Below are positions 5,465-6,637 of a stretch of DNA of 6,637 bases, in pieces (the stretch's first letter is position 1; each line of letters begins with the position of its first letter). The DNA lies in assembly GCA_016793415.1 (NCBI GenBank), contig JAEUMC010000793.1, positions 1 to 6,637 on the forward strand, written 5' to 3'. Under the pieces are notes generated by a model, which was not told where the DNA came from, did no database searches, and saw only the letters and a list, made by a program, of their open reading frames with translations. Both the position numbers and the translations under genes were made by a program. This DNA is from Devosia sp. (GTDB lineage Bacteria; Pseudomonadota; Alphaproteobacteria; Rhizobiales; Devosiaceae).

Positions 5465-6469
5465 ATGATCGACTTCACCAAGCTCATTTCTGCCGGCGTG
5501 GTAACGCTAGCATTGGGCATGGGCGGCGCCATGGCGCAGGACAAGGTCAGCTTCGGCACCAACTGGCTGGCCCAGGCGGAGCATGGCGGCTACTACCAGG
5601 CCGTCGCCGACGGCACCTACGCCAAGTACAATCTCGACGTCACCATCCGCCAGGGCGGGCCGCAGGGCGCCAACCGCTCGCTGCTGATCGGCGGGCAGAT
5701 CAACTTCTACATGGGTGGCCCGACCACCGCGATCGACGCGGTCAAGGAAGGCATCCCGACCATCACCATCGCCTCGATCTTCCAGAAGGACCCGCAGGTG
5801 CTGCTGGCCCATCCGGATGCGGGCTTCAAGACCTTTGCCGATCTCGCCGGCGCCTCGAAATACATCCTCTCCAAGGATGGCTTCATCTCGTATTTCAGCT
5901 GGATGAAGACCGCCTACAAGGGCTTCGTCGACGAGAAGTTCGAACCCTACACCTTCAACCCGGCGCCGTTCATCGCGGACAAGATGGCGATCCAGCAGGG
6001 CTACCTGACCTCCGAGCCCTATGAGATCGAGAAGCAGGCCGGCTTCGCGCCGCAGGTGTTCCTGCTCGCCGATAACGGGTTCGAACCGTATTCGACCACC
6101 ATCGAGACGATGAAGCCCTGGTACGACGCCAACAAGGATGTGGCCAAGCGCTTCGTCGAGGCCACCATCATCGGCTGGTACAACTACCTCTACGGCGACA
6201 ACACCGCGGCCAACGAGCTGATCAAAAAGGACAATCCCGAGATGACCGACGGTCAGCTCGCCTATGGTCTCGCCAAGATGAAGGAATACGGCATCGTCGT
6301 TTCCGGCGACGCCGAAGCCAACGGCATCGGCTGCATGACCGACGCCCGCTGGAAGGGCTTTTACGAGCAGATGAAGGCGGTCGGGTTGTTTGCCGATGGC
6401 ATCGACTACACCCAGGCATTTACCACTGAACTGGTGTGCCACGGCCTTGGCAAAGAGCTGGTGAAGTAA
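5465..6469 (+). CDS. ABC transporter periplasmic binding protein, THI5/NMT1-SsuA (NitT/TauT) type
   Basis: A 334-residue periplasmic binding protein. Residues 1-24 are a Sec signal peptide with AMA before predicted cleavage at Gln25. The mature protein begins DKVSFGTNWLAQAEHGGYYQAVADG, followed by YNLDVTIRQGGPQGANRSLL and INFYMGGPTTAIDAVKEGIP. This is the N-domain pattern of the NMT1/THI5-like group, which binds thiamin pyrimidine precursors, riboflavin, nitrate, taurine or other small anions and heterocycles. SEPYEIEKQAG and MKPWYDANKDVAKRFVEATI support the fold in the C-domain. Two cysteines (290 and 325) could form a disulfide in the periplasm. The ATG at 5465 has AGGGAG 7 nt upstream. It leads a plus-strand unit with an ATPase behind it and is divergent from the Rid-like/creatininase/lyase-like genes, which may act on its ligand. 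The ligand is not determinable by eye. Confidence 0.88.
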   Translation: MIDFTKLISAGVVTLALGMGGAMAQDKVSFGTNWLAQAEHGGYYQAVADGTYAKYNLDVTIRQGGPQGANRSLLIGGQINFYMGGPTTAIDAVKEGIPTITIASIFQKDPQVLLAHPDAGFKTFADLAGASKYILSKDGFISYFSWMKTAYKGFVDEKFEPYTFNPAPFIADKMAIQQGYLTSEPYEIEKQAGFAPQVFLLADNGFEPYSTTIETMKPWYDANKDVAKRFVEATIIGWYNYLYGDNTAANELIKKDNPEMTDGQLAYGLAKMKEYGIVVSGDAEANGIGCMTDARWKGFYEQMKAVGLFADGIDYTQAFTTELVCHGLGKELVK

Positions 6470-6492
6470 GCTAAGACCACCGCCAACCAACT

Positions 6493-6518
6493 CGGCGCGG
6501 GCAATCCCGCCCGCGCCG
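6493..6518 (+). terminator. GC-rich hairpin after the binding-protein gene
   Basis: A perfect 10-bp stem pairs 6493-6502 (CGGCGCGGGC) with 6509-6518 around AATCCC, 23 nt after the stop. Only TT follows before CGACC, so it is not a strong intrinsic terminator. Such stems behind the first gene of an ABC operon often protect the binding-protein mRNA or cause partial termination; that role is inferred. Confidence 0.5.
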
Positions 6519-6544
6519 TTCGACCCTAACGTGGGCTCACGCAC

Positions 6545-6637
6545 TTGACCGATCTCTCCCTCGCCGAGCCGGGGACCGCAGCGAAATCGACGCAGACCGT
6601 CGTCTCGATGCGCAACGTCTCGAAAGTTTTCTCCAAT
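6545..6637 (+). CDS. ABC transporter ATP-binding protein, N-terminus only
   Basis: The frame is open from a TTG at 6545 to the right edge and gives 31 residues ending VVSMRNVSKVFSN. This is the typical first beta strand of an ABC ATPase (x-x-x-NVSKVFSNG), ahead of a Walker A motif that would lie outside the window. The TTG start gives a 20-odd residue leader and has no good Shine-Dalgarno sequence. An in-frame ATG at 6608 is the alternative, but it would begin close to the conserved strand. An in-frame stop (6527-6529) closes the frame upstream. Position 75 nt behind the binding-protein gene suggests it energises the same NitT/TauT-type importer. Walker, signature and His-loop motifs cannot be checked. 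Confidence 0.7.
   Translation, partial: MTDLSLAEPGTAAKSTQTVVSMRNVSKVFSN

Noticed and set aside
5507..6544. Minus-strand open frame of 345 codons opposite the binding-protein gene
   Set aside because: The plus strand encodes a full signal-peptide-bearing binding protein with its own ribosome site; the antisense frame has no family features.
1..6637. CRISPR array, tRNA, rRNA, insertion sequence or prophage genes
   Set aside because: No regularly spaced direct repeats, cloverleaf-like sequence, transposase, integrase or phage protein was seen; the repeats present are isolated inverted repeats.

Overview
This 6.6 kb window is GC-rich and tightly coded. It looks like an alphaproteobacterium, probably of the order Hyphomicrobiales (Devosia/Mesorhizobium-like). 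That is inferred from protein style, codon use and the GC-rich palindromic intergenic repeats common in that group; no taxonomic marker gene is present. No tRNA, rRNA, CRISPR array, transposase or phage gene is visible.

Left part (1-2108, minus strand): the start of an osmoprotectant ABC importer of the E. coli osmF-yehYXW type. The periplasmic binding protein OsmF (1200-2108) comes first and the YehY-like permease (1-995, cut by the window edge) follows. A hairpin and a nested palindromic repeat lie between them. The ATPase and second permease (yehX, yehW) would be expected beyond the left edge.

Middle part (2203-5233, minus strand): three enzyme genes in one direction, probably one operon. 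In transcription order they are a RidA/YjgF-family protein (4844-5233), a creatininase-family metalloamidohydrolase (3963-4757) and a histidine/phenylalanine ammonia-lyase-fold protein (2203-3756). Two of the three lack the residue that defines the textbook activity. The lyase has Thr-Ala-Asp where the MIO-forming Ala-Ser-Gly should be, and the Rid protein has Ser where RidA has its catalytic Arg. The creatininase-family metal ligands are intact.

Right part (5465-6637, plus strand): transcribed divergently from the RidA-like gene across a 231 bp control region. It holds a THI5/NMT1-SsuA-type periplasmic binding protein (5465-6469) followed by the first 31 codons of an ABC ATPase (6545 onward, cut by the window edge). 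A permease gene probably follows.

How they may work together (inference): the divergent arrangement suggests an uptake system for a nitrogenous compound feeding a creatininase/lyase-like/Rid-like catabolic or salvage pathway of unknown substrate. The osmF-yehY importer next door either forms a separate osmotic-stress unit with its own promoter or, more speculatively, supplies a betaine-like compound to the same pathway. The most unusual item is the ammonia-lyase-fold protein without a MIO serine, conserved in length and reading frame within an apparently intact operon.
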